64,000 nt of DNA, taken from the NCBI RefSeq assembly GCF_002086485.1, contig NZ_MVHF01000030.1, positions 1 through 64,000 of the forward strand. The letters run 5' to 3'. The DNA is from Mycobacterium aquaticum (GTDB lineage: Bacteria; Actinomycetota; Actinomycetes; Mycobacteriales; Mycobacteriaceae). The notes below the pieces were generated by a model. It had not been told where the DNA came from, did no database searches, and saw only the letters and a program-made list of their open reading frames with translations. A program made the translations under genes and the position numbers. This document shows, in pieces, positions 23,071 to 32,447 of this stretch (its first letter is position 1; the number at the start of each line of letters is the position of its first letter).

Positions 23071-24165
23071 TCATCGCTCGGCGTCCGCGCTGCGGATGTA
23101 CAGCAGCCGGTCACCGGACTCCAGCGCGTCGACCTCGGGATCGTCCACGCGGACGAGGCGGCCACCGCGCACCACACCGAGCACGATGTCGTGCAGGTGC
23201 CGCGGCGAGCCGCCCTCTTCCTTCGGTTCGACTTCCCGCTCGGCGATCGCGAAGCCCGCGTCGGGCGTCAGCAGATCCTCGACCATCTCCACCACGCTGG
23301 GGGTCTGCGTGGCGATACCCAGCAGCCGGCCCGCGGTCTCCGCGGACACCACAGTCGAATCCGCGCCGGACTGGCGCAGCAGATGCTGGTTCTCGGCTTC
23401 CCGCGCGGCCGCGATGATCTTGGCGTTGGGGGCCAGTTCCCGGGCGGTCAGGGTGACCAGCACGGCGCTCGCGTCGTTGTCCGTCGCGACGACAATCGAT
23501 TTCGCGTGATGGGCACTCGCGAGCCGCAGGATGTCGGACTTGGTCGCGTCACCGTGGACCGTCACCAAGCCGGCGCTCTTCGCACGCTCCAACGCGGTCG
23601 CGTTCTCGTCGACGACGACGATGTCGGCCGGGGCAACCTCGTCACCCACCATGGCCGCGACGGCCGTACGGCCCTTGGTGCCGTATCCGATGACGACGGT
23701 GTGGTTGCGCACTCTGCTCCTCCATCGCTGGATCTTCAGCGCCTGCCGGGACTGGGTGGTCAGGGTTTCCACGGTGGTACCGATGAGGACGATCAGGAAC
23801 GCCACCCGCAGCGGCGTGATGATCAGGACGTTGACCAGACGTGCCGAATCCGTATAGGGCGTGATGTCACCGTAGCCCGTCGTCGACAGCGACACCGTCG
23901 CGTAATACAGGCAATCGAGGAACGACAGCGGATGGTTCGGATCCGGCACGCTGTCGTTGTCTCGGTAGCCGTACCGATCCATGTACACGATCAGCACCGC
24001 CGCCATCAGGGCAGCCAGCGCGTACAGCACGCGCATGGCGATCTTGCGGCCCGGGCTGACGAACGGCTCCGGGATCCGCAACACGTCGACGAGCGCGGCA
24101 TCCGGCCGCGAGGTCAGGTTCTCGTCAATGGCGGCGAGCCTGCGCCGCAGTCTGCCTTTAGCCAC
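23071..24165 (-). CDS. Two-TM potassium channel with RCK/TrkA-N domain (Rv3200c-like)
   Basis: This is a 364-residue protein from GTG 24165; the longer frame to 24294 would overlap the divergent membrane-protein gene. Membrane segment 1 is about 41-62. A pore helix precedes the selectivity filter TTGYGD (95-100), and segment 2 is about 108-135. A cytoplasmic RCK Rossmann domain follows (VVIGYGTKGRTAV, 157-169; DATKSDILRLASA), then a TrkA-C-like domain near the end. This is the MthK-like single-chain layout, assembling as a tetramer. It lies upstream of nudC. Confidence 0.92.
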   Translation of the reverse strand: MAKGRLRRRLAAIDENLTSRPDAALVDVLRIPEPFVSPGRKIAMRVLYALAALMAAVLIVYMDRYGYRDNDSVPDPNHPLSFLDCLYYATVSLSTTGYGDITPYTDSARLVNVLIITPLRVAFLIVLIGTTVETLTTQSRQALKIQRWRSRVRNHTVVIGYGTKGRTAVAAMVGDEVAPADIVVVDENATALERAKSAGLVTVHGDATKSDILRLASAHHAKSIVVATDNDASAVLVTLTARELAPNAKIIAAAREAENQHLLRQSGADSTVVSAETAGRLLGIATQTPSVVEMVEDLLTPDAGFAIAEREVEPKEEGGSPRHLHDIVLGVVRGGRLVRVDDPEVDALESGDRLLYIRSADAER

Positions 24166-24207
24166 GACTACCGATCGATCGAAGCGGACGCACGCCACAA
24201 TGAAACC

Positions 24208-24597
24208 ATGACCACGGCCACACCTCAGCGAACCGCCGCTGCCCGCACCGCCCGGCGACTCGCCGTCATGCTGCTCGGCATGGGCACATTGCATTTCGTC
24301 GCGCCCAAACCGTTCGACACGATCATCCCCGCGGAGCTGCCCGGCACGCCCCGCTTCTATACCTACGCCTCAGGTGTCGGCGAGTTGGCGACCGGCGCGA
24401 TGCTGGCCGCCCCGCGCACCCGGCGGCTGGGCGCGCTCGCCGCGGTGGCGCTGTTCGTCGCGGTGTTCCCCGGCAATCTCAACATGGTGCGACTGTGGTG
24501 GAACAAGCCGTGGCCCATGCGGATCATCGCGATCGCCCGCCTGCCGCTGCAGGTCCCGATGGTCACCACGGCGCTGAAGGTTTATCGCAACTCGTAG
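24208..24597 (+). CDS. DoxX-like small membrane protein
   Basis: This is a 129-residue protein with four hydrophobic segments (ARRLAVMLLGMGTLHFVAP, YASGVGELATGAMLAA, LGALAAVALFVAVFPGNLNM, AIARLPLQVPMVTTAL). PGNLNM followed by WWNKPWPMRI is typical of the DoxX/DUF4267-like group. Its function is unknown; relatives act in membrane redox or stress tolerance. It is divergent from the K+ channel gene with only 42 bases between the start codons. Confidence 0.8.
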   Translation: MTTATPQRTAAARTARRLAVMLLGMGTLHFVAPKPFDTIIPAELPGTPRFYTYASGVGELATGAMLAAPRTRRLGALAAVALFVAVFPGNLNMVRLWWNKPWPMRIIAIARLPLQVPMVTTALKVYRNS

Positions 24598-24669
24598 CCG
24601 ACCGCCCAACGAGTTTGGCAAGGCTATCGTTGCTGGCAGCACACAGTTTCGGCGTATATCGTCGCAGCC

Positions 24670-25383
24670 GTGTCGAGTCCCACCCACCCGGCCGAACCTC
24701 ACGTGGGATCGGTGTCGTCAAAGCTGAATTGGCTGCGCGCCGGCGTGTTGGGCGCCAATGACGGAATCGTCTCCACCGCGGGCATCGTCGTCGGTGTGGC
24801 CGCCGCCACCGTGGAACGCGCGCCCATCCTGACCGCGGGTGTCGCCGGCCTGGCCGCGGGCGCGGTGTCGATGGCGCTGGGCGAATACGTCTCGGTGAGC
24901 ACGCAGCGCGACACCGAACAAGCCTTGCTGCGCAAGGAACGCCGCGAGTTAAAGGCAGACCCCGCAGCCGAATTGGACGAACTCGCCGGTCTCTACGAGG
25001 CCAAAGGACTGTCGGCGGCGACCGCGCGCACCGTCGCCGAGGAGTTGACCGAGCACGACGCCTTCGCCGCGCACGCCGAAGTCGAACTGGGCATCGACCC
25101 CGACGAACTCACCAATCCCTGGGAAGCGGCGCTGTCGTCGGCGCTGTCGTTCACCGTCGGCGCGCTGCTGCCGTTGCTCGCGATCCTGCTTCCCCCGACG
25201 ACGTGGCGCATCCCGGTCACCGTGGTCGCAGTGCTGCTGGCCCTGATGCTCACCGGAGCGGTGTCGGCCGGCCTGGGCGGCGCGCCCAAAGGCCGTGCAG
25301 TGCTGCGCAACGTGATCGGTGGCGGTCTGGCGTTGGCGATCACTTATGCGATCGGTCATCTCGTCGGCGCCGCGATCGCCTGA
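24670..25383 (+). CDS. VIT/CCC1 family iron/manganese transporter-like protein
   Basis: This 237-residue membrane protein has the VIT signature RAGVLGANDGIVSTAGIVVGVA at residues 19-40, then GAVSMALGEYVSVSTQRDTE in segment 2. A cytoplasmic acidic helical region (KADPAAELDELAGLYEAKGL, then HAEVELGIDPDELTNP) is where family members bind Fe2+/Mn2+. Three C-terminal membrane segments follow. VIT/CCC1 proteins export or sequester divalent metals. The GTG start at 24670 keeps the whole signature. The short spacing from the neighbouring small membrane-protein genes suggests joint transcription. Confidence 0.9.
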   Translation: MSSPTHPAEPHVGSVSSKLNWLRAGVLGANDGIVSTAGIVVGVAAATVERAPILTAGVAGLAAGAVSMALGEYVSVSTQRDTEQALLRKERRELKADPAAELDELAGLYEAKGLSAATARTVAEELTEHDAFAAHAEVELGIDPDELTNPWEAALSSALSFTVGALLPLLAILLPPTTWRIPVTVVAVLLALMLTGAVSAGLGGAPKGRAVLRNVIGGGLALAITYAIGHLVGAAIA

Positions 25384-25414
25384 CTCTGATACCTCCCATC
25401 AGCCAAGGAGTGCC

Positions 25415-25906
25415 ATGACTGTCATCAACGGCCTGCCGGCGCACGTGTTGTTCGTGCACGCCATCGTCATCCTCGCGCCGCTGACCGCGGTGTTGGAGAT
25501 CATCTGTGCGCTCTGGGCGGGCGCCCGCAGAGGCCAGCTGGTTTGGGTCACCCTCGTTCTTGCCGTCATCACAGCGATTTTGACGCCCATCACGATCCAG
25601 GCCGGCAATTGGCTCTACGACCTGCGCCGCAGCCCCGACGCCATCCTGCAGGAACACGCCGAGCTGGGCGACACCATGATCTATTTCTCGGTGGCATTGC
25701 TGGTGGTTGCCCTGGCCCTGGTGGCGCTGCGGTACGCCGAGCGGCGCGACAACAGCCGCCGGGTGTTGTACAACGCCATCGTCGCGGTGGTGGCGATACT
25801 GGTCGGCGTTGCCTCGATGGTGCAGGTCTATCGCATCGGCGACGCCGGGGCCCAGTCGGTGTGGAGCAAAGAGATCGCCCATCTCACCTCGACGAACAAG
25901 GGCTAG
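25415..25906 (+). CDS. DUF2231-type membrane protein
   Basis: This is a 163-residue protein from ATG 25415, preceded by CCAAGGAGTGCC. Four membrane segments are visible (HVLFVHAIVILAPLTAVLEI, WVTLVLAVITAILTPITI, MIYFSVALLVVALALVAL, LYNAIVAVVAILVGVASM). The opening INGLPAHVLFVHAIVIL and the HAELGD loop match DUF2231, a family associated with heme or redox functions in some bacteria but unassigned in mycobacteria. Its TAG stop shares the bases CTAG with the stop of the convergent adnB gene. Confidence 0.85.
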   Translation: MTVINGLPAHVLFVHAIVILAPLTAVLEIICALWAGARRGQLVWVTLVLAVITAILTPITIQAGNWLYDLRRSPDAILQEHAELGDTMIYFSVALLVVALALVALRYAERRDNSRRVLYNAIVAVVAILVGVASMVQVYRIGDAGAQSVWSKEIAHLTSTNKG

Positions 25907-28900
25907 GAGTCTGGGCTCGGGTCCGCCAGCAGTGCAGCCAATTCCTCGGCGCCGGGCAGAATTTCCGGCCTGACCGTCCGCCCCGACCGCACGTAGTGGA
26001 ACGCCGCGTTCACCGATTCCGGCGGGCAGCCGCGCAGCGCCGCCCAAGCCAGGCGGTACACCGCGAGCTGGATCGCGGCCTGCTCTTTGGCCTCCGGAGT
26101 TTCGGGCGGCTCACCGGTCTTCCAGTCCACCACCGTGGTGGTGCCGTCAGTGTCGGCGAACACCGCGTCGATGCGGCCGCGGACAACGGTTTTGCCGATC
26201 ACCATGTCGAACGGCACTTCCACTTCGATGGGCGTACGGGCGGCCCACGGCGACATCACGAACGCGTCCTGCAGCTCGGCGAGCTCCTCCGCGCAGCCAC
26301 GACCGACTTCACTGTCCACCGCACCGGGCAGGTCGTCGAGGTCGAACAGCCGCTCGGCGTGGAAGAACCGCTGCACCCACTCGTGGAATGCGGTGCCCAG
26401 CAGGGCATGTGGGTCCGGGCGTTGCGGTAGTCGGCGATGCAGCCGTTGCAGGGCGGCCCGCGGGTCCCGGCTGAGCTCGACGAGCGTGCTGACCGACACC
26501 TGCCCTGGCAGCTCGGCGGGAAGCACCACCGGCTCCCGGTCCCGTTCGGCCAGCAGCGCGTCCACGTCCGCGGCCCAGCCATCGGAGTCGGTCCCCGCGT
26601 CGAGCTGCCCCGCCATCGCCCGGCCGATGAGCTCGGCACCGCGGAGTACGTCGCCGCCCGGACCGGCGTCGGCGGGCCAGATGGCTTCGGCTGCCCTGTC
26701 CCGCAAGGGGTTCTGCTCACCGGCGGCGGGCTCGGCCGCCCAGTGCTCGATATCGCCGCACGGTCGTCCCTGGGCCGCGGCATCCTCCAGGATGGCCTTG
26801 ATCTCGCACAGGAATTCCGACGGGCCCCGCGGCTTACTCTCGGTGGCGCCCCAGTGGTGTCCGGAGATCAGCAAGGTGTCCTCGGCGCGCGTGACGGCCA
26901 CGTACAGCAACCGGCGTTCCTCGTCGACCCGCCGCTGCTCGAGTTTGCTCTTGTGGTCGGCGATCTTGTCCGACAGGATTTTTCGATCGTTGACGTCCGA
27001 GGTGTCCAACACCGGTACGCCGATCTCGGACACGGTGGCGCGGTCCCCCCGCAGCAGCGGCGGCAGGTCCGCGGCGTCGGTGAGCCAGGTACGGGCCGAC
27101 GCCGTCGACGGGAACACCCGCGCACTCAGATGCGGCACCGCAACCACCTGCCATTCCAGGCCCTTGGCGGCGTGCACGGTGAGGATCTGCACCCGGTCGT
27201 GGGAGACCGCCAGTTCGGCAGGAGCCAACCCGTTTTCGACGACCGTCGCGGCGTCGAGGTAGGCCAGCAATCCCTCGACCGTGGAGCCAGGGCGCCCGAC
27301 CTGGTCCGCCCCCGAGCGGCCGGCGTAGTCGGCCACCAGGTCGCAGAACGTGTCGAGATGCTCGGTGCCTGTCCAGCCCGCGGTCACAGGCCGAGCTGCC
27401 CGCGCCTCGGCATCCAGGCCCGCTACCCGCCGGACCTCGGCGACCAGCTCGGGCAGCGGGTGGCTCAGATGCGCGCGCAGCATCGTCAGTTCCCGACCCA
27501 ACGCCACGATCCGCTGGTAGCCCGCAGCCGAATAGTTCTCGGCCGCACCGGGATCGCAGATGGCGTCGGCCAGGCACGCGGCGTCGGCATCGGGTGCTGC
27601 CGCGGCGACGATCTCGGCCGGGCCGGGCTCCCCGTGCGGGCGGTCGTCCAGCTCGACCGCTCGGCGCCACAACGCCGCGAGGTCGTTGGCACCGAACCGC
27701 CACCGCGGCCCCGTGAGGATGCGCATGACCGCAGGCCCGGCGGCGGGGTCGGCGACCAGTCGCAGCATCGCCACCAGATCGGCCACCTCGGGCACCGCCA
27801 GCAGGCCCGCCACCCCGACCACCTCGACCGGGATCCCGCGGGCCTCCAGCGCCTCGGCCATCGGGGCGGCATCGGCGTTGCGCCGCACCAGAACCGCAGC
27901 CGTCGGGACTGCTTGGCCGGCTTCGCGGGCCCCGTGGTACCTGCCGGCTATCTGATCGGCCACCCAATCCCGTTCGGCCACAACGTCGGTCAACAGCGCA
28001 CAGCGGATGGTGCCCGGATCCGCACCGGGCCGGGGCAGCAATTCGCGCACCGAAACCGACCGGCGCCGCGCCTCGGCCGAGATGGCATTGGCGACGTGCA
28101 GGGTGCTCGGCGGATTACGCCAGCTGGTCCGCAACTCCAGGCTCGGCGCCGGGGTGCCGTCTGCCAACGGGAAATCGGTGGTGAACCGCGGCAGGTTGGT
28201 GGCCGAGGCACCCCGCCAACCGTAGATGGACTGGATGGGATCACCAACGGCCGTCAACGCCAGTCCGTCGTCGGCACCGCGACCGAACAATGCCGACAAC
28301 GCCACTCGCTGGGAATGCCCGGTGTCCTGGTATTCATCGAGCAGCACGACGCGGAAGCGTTGCCGCAATTGCTCGCCGACCTGCGGGAAACCGGCCGCCA
28401 ACCGGGCCGCGGCAGCCATCTGCATGCCGAAGTCCATCACCTTGTCGGCGCGCAGCCGGTGGTGCAGCGCATCGATCAGCGGCACCAACTCGGTGCGTTC
28501 GGTCTGGGTGGCCAGCATGCGCAGCAGCCATTGACTCGGCCCGCGGTCACGCTGATACGGCCCGGCCGGAAGCGTGTGGACCAACCGCTCGAGTTCGGAG
28601 TGGGTGTCACGCAGCTGATCGGTGTCGACGAGGTGCTCGGCGAGCGCGCCGGAGAGACGCAACACCATCGCGGTCACGGCGGCCGGCGTCTTATCGGTGT
28701 CGAGCCGGCCCGGGTGTGCGCACACCACGTCAAAAGCCAACTGCCACAGTTCGGTTTCGCTCAGCAGCCGGGTGTCCGGTTCGACGGGCAGCAACAGGCC
28801 GTGCTCGCGCAGCAGCGTGCCGGCGAACGCGTGGTAGGTGCTGACGGTGACTGCTTCGTCGGTGCCCACGTCCGGTGCGAGACCCGCACCGGCCAGCCGC

Positions 28901-29175
28901 GCCAGCCGGGTACGAACCCGGCGCAGCAGCTGGCCGGCAGCCTTTCGGGTGAAGGTCAGCCCGAGCACCTGCGACGGGGTGGCATAACCGTTGGCCACCA
29001 GCCACACCACCCGAGCGGCCATGGTCTCGGTCTTCCCCGCGCCCGCGCCCGCGATGACCACGAGCGGACCGGGTGGCGCGGCGATCACCGCGTCCTGCTC
29101 GTCGGTCGGCGGGAAAAGCCCCAGGGCAGAGGACAATTCGGCCGGGCTGTAACGGGCTGTCACGACCGGCGTCAT
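25903..29175 (-). CDS. adnB: AdnB, lead motor-nuclease subunit of the AdnAB recombination machine
   Basis: This is a 1090-residue protein with an N-terminal UvrD-like motor. Motif I is GAGAGKT (43-49); LDEYQDTGHSQR, VGDPIQSIYGWRGA, HAAKGLEW and LLYVAVTRAEDT follow. The C-terminal RecB-type nuclease domain carries VRGRIDAVFADTDGTTTVVD and WKTGEP (catalytic Asp, Asp, Lys). AdnAB is the mycobacterial RecBCD/AddAB analogue that resects double-strand breaks. AdnB is known to be the dominant ATP-driven motor. It starts in the ATGA overlap with adnA, as expected for obligate partners. The length is close to the M. smegmatis protein as I remember it. Confidence 0.94.
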   Translation of the reverse strand: MTPVVTARYSPAELSSALGLFPPTDEQDAVIAAPPGPLVVIAGAGAGKTETMAARVVWLVANGYATPSQVLGLTFTRKAAGQLLRRVRTRLARLAGAGLAPDVGTDEAVTVSTYHAFAGTLLREHGLLLPVEPDTRLLSETELWQLAFDVVCAHPGRLDTDKTPAAVTAMVLRLSGALAEHLVDTDQLRDTHSELERLVHTLPAGPYQRDRGPSQWLLRMLATQTERTELVPLIDALHHRLRADKVMDFGMQMAAAARLAAGFPQVGEQLRQRFRVVLLDEYQDTGHSQRVALSALFGRGADDGLALTAVGDPIQSIYGWRGASATNLPRFTTDFPLADGTPAPSLELRTSWRNPPSTLHVANAISAEARRRSVSVRELLPRPGADPGTIRCALLTDVVAERDWVADQIAGRYHGAREAGQAVPTAAVLVRRNADAAPMAEALEARGIPVEVVGVAGLLAVPEVADLVAMLRLVADPAAGPAVMRILTGPRWRFGANDLAALWRRAVELDDRPHGEPGPAEIVAAAAPDADAACLADAICDPGAAENYSAAGYQRIVALGRELTMLRAHLSHPLPELVAEVRRVAGLDAEARAARPVTAGWTGTEHLDTFCDLVADYAGRSGADQVGRPGSTVEGLLAYLDAATVVENGLAPAELAVSHDRVQILTVHAAKGLEWQVVAVPHLSARVFPSTASARTWLTDAADLPPLLRGDRATVSEIGVPVLDTSDVNDRKILSDKIADHKSKLEQRRVDEERRLLYVAVTRAEDTLLISGHHWGATESKPRGPSEFLCEIKAILEDAAAQGRPCGDIEHWAAEPAAGEQNPLRDRAAEAIWPADAGPGGDVLRGAELIGRAMAGQLDAGTDSDGWAADVDALLAERDREPVVLPAELPGQVSVSTLVELSRDPRAALQRLHRRLPQRPDPHALLGTAFHEWVQRFFHAERLFDLDDLPGAVDSEVGRGCAEELAELQDAFVMSPWAARTPIEVEVPFDMVIGKTVVRGRIDAVFADTDGTTTVVDWKTGEPPETPEAKEQAAIQLAVYRLAWAALRGCPPESVNAAFHYVRSGRTVRPEILPGAEELAALLADPSPDS

Positions 29176-32100
29176 GACCGCGGCGCCTGCGCCGGGCAGG
29201 ACGAGCGCACCGGGCAGTTCGAGCAGCCGTCGTTGACTCTGGCCAGGAACTGCGGTCCCGCGGTGGCGGCCGCGGCGTCACCGACCGCCGTCAGCCAATC
29301 GGCACGCGTCTGAGGGGTCATCGGATCCTGCTCCCGCACCGTGGCGCCCGCCGCGCCGGCCTTGCCGAGGTAGACCAGCCGACCTCCACCGGGCTCGTCC
29401 GGGTCACCGTCGACTCCGTCCGTCAGCAGACCTGCTGCGACGGCCAACTGGTACATGGCCAGCTGCGCGTGGTTCTTTGCGTTCTCTTTGGTCACCGGGC
29501 TCTTGCCGGTCTTGAGGTCGACGACCACCAGGCGACCGGCCCTGTCCCGCTCCAGCCGGTCGAGGCGGCCCCGCACCCGGACCTCGGGTGCGTCATCCCC
29601 CGACTCCGGATCGGCAGGCCGGATGACGCCCTCGACGTCGACCTCGGTGCCCACCTCGGTGAGCTGGCACCGCGTGTCGGCCCGCCACCGGATGAACGTC
29701 TCCAACATCGCGCGGTGCCGTTCCAGCTCGTTGTCCGAATACCATTTCGCCTCGAAGGGTAATTGGTCCCAGACCTTTTCGAGCTCGTTGACGAGTTGAC
29801 TCTCGGTGCGCCCCGACTCGGCGGCCAGGGCGTGCAGCAGCGATCCGACGGTGGAGCGCACATCGCGGCCCGTGCCGCCACCATGGCGTTCCAACAGCCA
29901 GCGCAGTGGGCAGTCGGTGAGCATCTGCAGCGTCGACGGAGACAGCGTCACCGCCTGATCGGCGCCGGACCACAACGGTTCGTCGGTGGACAGCGGGGTC
30001 ATGGCGTACCAGTCTGCCGGATCGGCACCTGGCACCCCGGCTTCGGCCAGCCGGGCCAATTGCGTTGCCGCACAAACACGCGAATCCTCGTCGACCGCCC
30101 CGTCCGGGGCACACACCACCGCGCGCAACCGACCGACCAGCGCCGAGGGGGCCAGCACCCGCGGCGCTGCCAGCGGCGGCAGCACCGGTGCGTCGGTGGC
30201 AAGGGTCGTCAGCTCGGTGCAGAACGGTGACGGCAGCAGCGAGCCGTCCCCGGCATCGCTGTCCACCGCGGTCACCAGCAGCCGGGTGCGGGCACGGCCC
30301 ATCGCGGCCATCAGCAACCGGCGTTCCTCGGCCAGCAGCGGCGCCCTGGTCGACACCGCGGCGTCGGCGGGTGCGGAGACGCCGTCGAGCACGTCCACCA
30401 GATGCTGGGTTCCGAGCACCCCGCCCCGAGGAACTGTGTTGGGCCACAATCCTTCCTGCACGCCGGCGATGACAACGAACTCCCATTCCCGGCCCAGCGC
30501 GGCATGGGCGCTGAGCACGGCGACGGCGTCGGGCTGTCGACGCGGGTCGGTGGGTGCGGCAGGCGCCCCGAGCGCCATGACGTGATCGATGAGGCCGCGC
30601 AGCGATGCGCCCGCCGTCCGGTTGACGTATTGATCGGCAATGTCGAACAGCGTCGTCACCGCGTCCAGGTCCCGATCTGCCTGCGCGCCAAGGGTTCCGC
30701 CGCGCTCGCTGGCCGTCAGCCACCGGCGCTGCAGACCGCAGGCATGCCAGACATCCCACAGCGTATGCCGCGGATCGGCTCCGGCGCCCACGCTCTGGTG
30801 AGCTGCGGTCAGCACCGCACGCAGCCGCCGCAGCGGCCGAAGCTGTTCGACCGGCAGCCCTCGTGGTTCGGTGGCCACGGCCTCCACCACGAGGTCGCCG
30901 AAGTCCCGTGGTGGTGTCGAACCGTCCGCTCGGCGCAGCGCACGCCGGAGCTGCCGCAGGCTGACCGGGTCGACGCGCCCGAGCGGCCCGGCGAGCAGAG
31001 CCACCGCGCTGTCGCCGGTCAGGCGGCCGGTGGCGGCGGCGTCGAGCACTGTGAGCAGCGCGGCGACGGCGGGCTGCTGGGCCACGGGTGGCACGTCCCC
31101 GACGGACTCGACCGGCACGCCGGCGCTGGTCAGGGCCCGGGCCAACGCGGTCCCGGCCCGCGGCACCGAGCGGACGATGACGGCCATCTGCGACCACGGC
31201 ACCCCGTCGACGAGGTGAGCACGTCGCAACGCGTCGGCGATCAGCGTGGACTCGGCGTGGGTGGATGCGGCCAACCGCATGGTGACAGTGCCCTCGGCCG
31301 TGGCATTGCCGAGCATGTCGCGCGTGGGGCCGACGCCGGGGAGCCGTCGTCCGATACCGGCGATCGCGGCAGCGACCTCCGGGGCGCACCGATGCGATTC
31401 GGTCAGCACGATCGTCGCGTCCTCGGTGTCGCCCGCGTCGCGCAACAACACCGGATCGGCACCGCGGTAACCGAACACCGCCTGGTCGGGGTCGCCGGCG
31501 ATCACGGTCAACCCGGCGCCGGCCGCCAGCACGCGCACCATCAGGGCAGCTTGCGGGTCGAGGTGCTGGGCGTCGTCGACCAGCAGCAAGCTGATCCGGC
31601 CGCGTTCGGCGGCCAGCAGGTCGGCGTCGGTGCCCAGGGCCTCCAACGCGGCGCCGACCAGTTCGGCCGCTCCCAGCGCAGGCACGGTGGCCTGCGGTGC
31701 GGCCATGCCCACCGCTGAGCGCAGCAGCATGATCTGTTCGTAGGCCTGCGCGAACTGTCCGGCGGCCAGCCACTCGGGACGCCGCGCCGACCGGCCGAGG
31801 CGTTGCAACGCAAGAGGATCCACACCACGCTCGGTGCAGCGCGCCATCAGGTCGCGAAGTTCGCTGGCGAAACCTGCGGTGCTCAGCGCCGGCCACAGTT
31901 GTTCGGGCCAGGAGACACCCGAGTTGGGGCCGTCCTCCAGGTTGCCGGCGAGCAGTTCACGGATGATGCCGTCCTGTTCGGCGCTGGTGATCAGCCGCGG
32001 CGGCGGGTCACCATTGCGCTGGGCGGCCAATCGCAGCACCGCGAAGGCGTACGAGTGCACCGTCCGTACCAGCGGCTCACGCACGACGTGCCGCTCCCCC

Positions 32101-32333
32101 GCCGCCAGCAGCCGCGCGGTGACCGCGGCCCGGGCGGCCGCGCGCAGCCGCGCCGAACCGGTCAGCAGCAGAACCGATTCCGGATCCGTGCCCGCGGCGA
32201 TGTGCTCGACGGCCGTGTTGACCAACAGCGAGCTCTTGCCGGTTCCGGGGCCCCCGAGCAGCCGCACCACGCCAGCGCTCCCCGGGGCCAGCAGCTCGGT
32301 GCCCGCCAGTGCCGGTTCGACATGTGCAGTCAT
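29172..32333 (-). CDS. adnA: AdnA, Fe-S nuclease subunit of AdnAB
   Basis: This is a 1053-residue protein from ATG 32333 (MTAHVEPALAGTELLAPGSA). The UvrD-like domain has motif I GGPGTGKS (27-34), a degenerate motif II VDDAQHLDPQ and AGDPDQAVFGYRGADP. The C-terminal nuclease has VRGRLDRLERDRAGRLVVVD and LKTGK. Its Fe-S staple is built from a Cys in LTDCPLRWLL plus CSNCPVRSSC at the end. AdnA supplies the 3'-strand nuclease and a weaker motor to the heterodimer. The upstream frame extension to 32930 overlaps the divergent lipV gene and is rejected. Its promoter region contains a 34-base tandem duplication. Confidence 0.94.
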   Translation of the reverse strand: MTAHVEPALAGTELLAPGSAGVVRLLGGPGTGKSSLLVNTAVEHIAAGTDPESVLLLTGSARLRAAARAAVTARLLAAGERHVVREPLVRTVHSYAFAVLRLAAQRNGDPPPRLITSAEQDGIIRELLAGNLEDGPNSGVSWPEQLWPALSTAGFASELRDLMARCTERGVDPLALQRLGRSARRPEWLAAGQFAQAYEQIMLLRSAVGMAAPQATVPALGAAELVGAALEALGTDADLLAAERGRISLLLVDDAQHLDPQAALMVRVLAAGAGLTVIAGDPDQAVFGYRGADPVLLRDAGDTEDATIVLTESHRCAPEVAAAIAGIGRRLPGVGPTRDMLGNATAEGTVTMRLAASTHAESTLIADALRRAHLVDGVPWSQMAVIVRSVPRAGTALARALTSAGVPVESVGDVPPVAQQPAVAALLTVLDAAATGRLTGDSAVALLAGPLGRVDPVSLRQLRRALRRADGSTPPRDFGDLVVEAVATEPRGLPVEQLRPLRRLRAVLTAAHQSVGAGADPRHTLWDVWHACGLQRRWLTASERGGTLGAQADRDLDAVTTLFDIADQYVNRTAGASLRGLIDHVMALGAPAAPTDPRRQPDAVAVLSAHAALGREWEFVVIAGVQEGLWPNTVPRGGVLGTQHLVDVLDGVSAPADAAVSTRAPLLAEERRLLMAAMGRARTRLLVTAVDSDAGDGSLLPSPFCTELTTLATDAPVLPPLAAPRVLAPSALVGRLRAVVCAPDGAVDEDSRVCAATQLARLAEAGVPGADPADWYAMTPLSTDEPLWSGADQAVTLSPSTLQMLTDCPLRWLLERHGGGTGRDVRSTVGSLLHALAAESGRTESQLVNELEKVWDQLPFEAKWYSDNELERHRAMLETFIRWRADTRCQLTEVGTEVDVEGVIRPADPESGDDAPEVRVRGRLDRLERDRAGRLVVVDLKTGKSPVTKENAKNHAQLAMYQLAVAAGLLTDGVDGDPDEPGGGRLVYLGKAGAAGATVREQDPMTPQTRADWLTAVGDAAAATAGPQFLARVNDGCSNCPVRSSCPAQAPRS

Positions 32334-32357
32334 GGAAGGCATGACACCAGAAGGGAC

Positions 32358-32425
32358 CGACAAGTAGCGGAGCGGATTGGAGCGAACAGCCCGACAAGTA
32401 GCGGAGCGGATTGGAGCGAACAGCC
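32358..32425. repeat. Exact 34-base tandem duplication upstream of adnA and lipV
   Basis: Two identical 34-base units (32358-32391, 32392-32425; each begins CGACAAGTAGCGGAGCGG and ends GAGCGAACAGCC) sit between the divergent starts of adnA (32333) and lipV (32448). Each unit contains GCGGAGCGGATTGGAGCG. The duplication may double a promoter or operator element, or be a recent slippage product. Confidence 0.85.
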
Positions 32426-32447
32426 CGACCCTGGCAGCATCACGGGG

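Noticed and set aside
26437..29313. A 958-codon open frame on the plus strand opposite adnB
   Set aside because: It is exactly antisense to a full-length AdnB with all motifs; the translation is low-complexity Gly/Arg/His-rich, as expected from codon bias at high GC.
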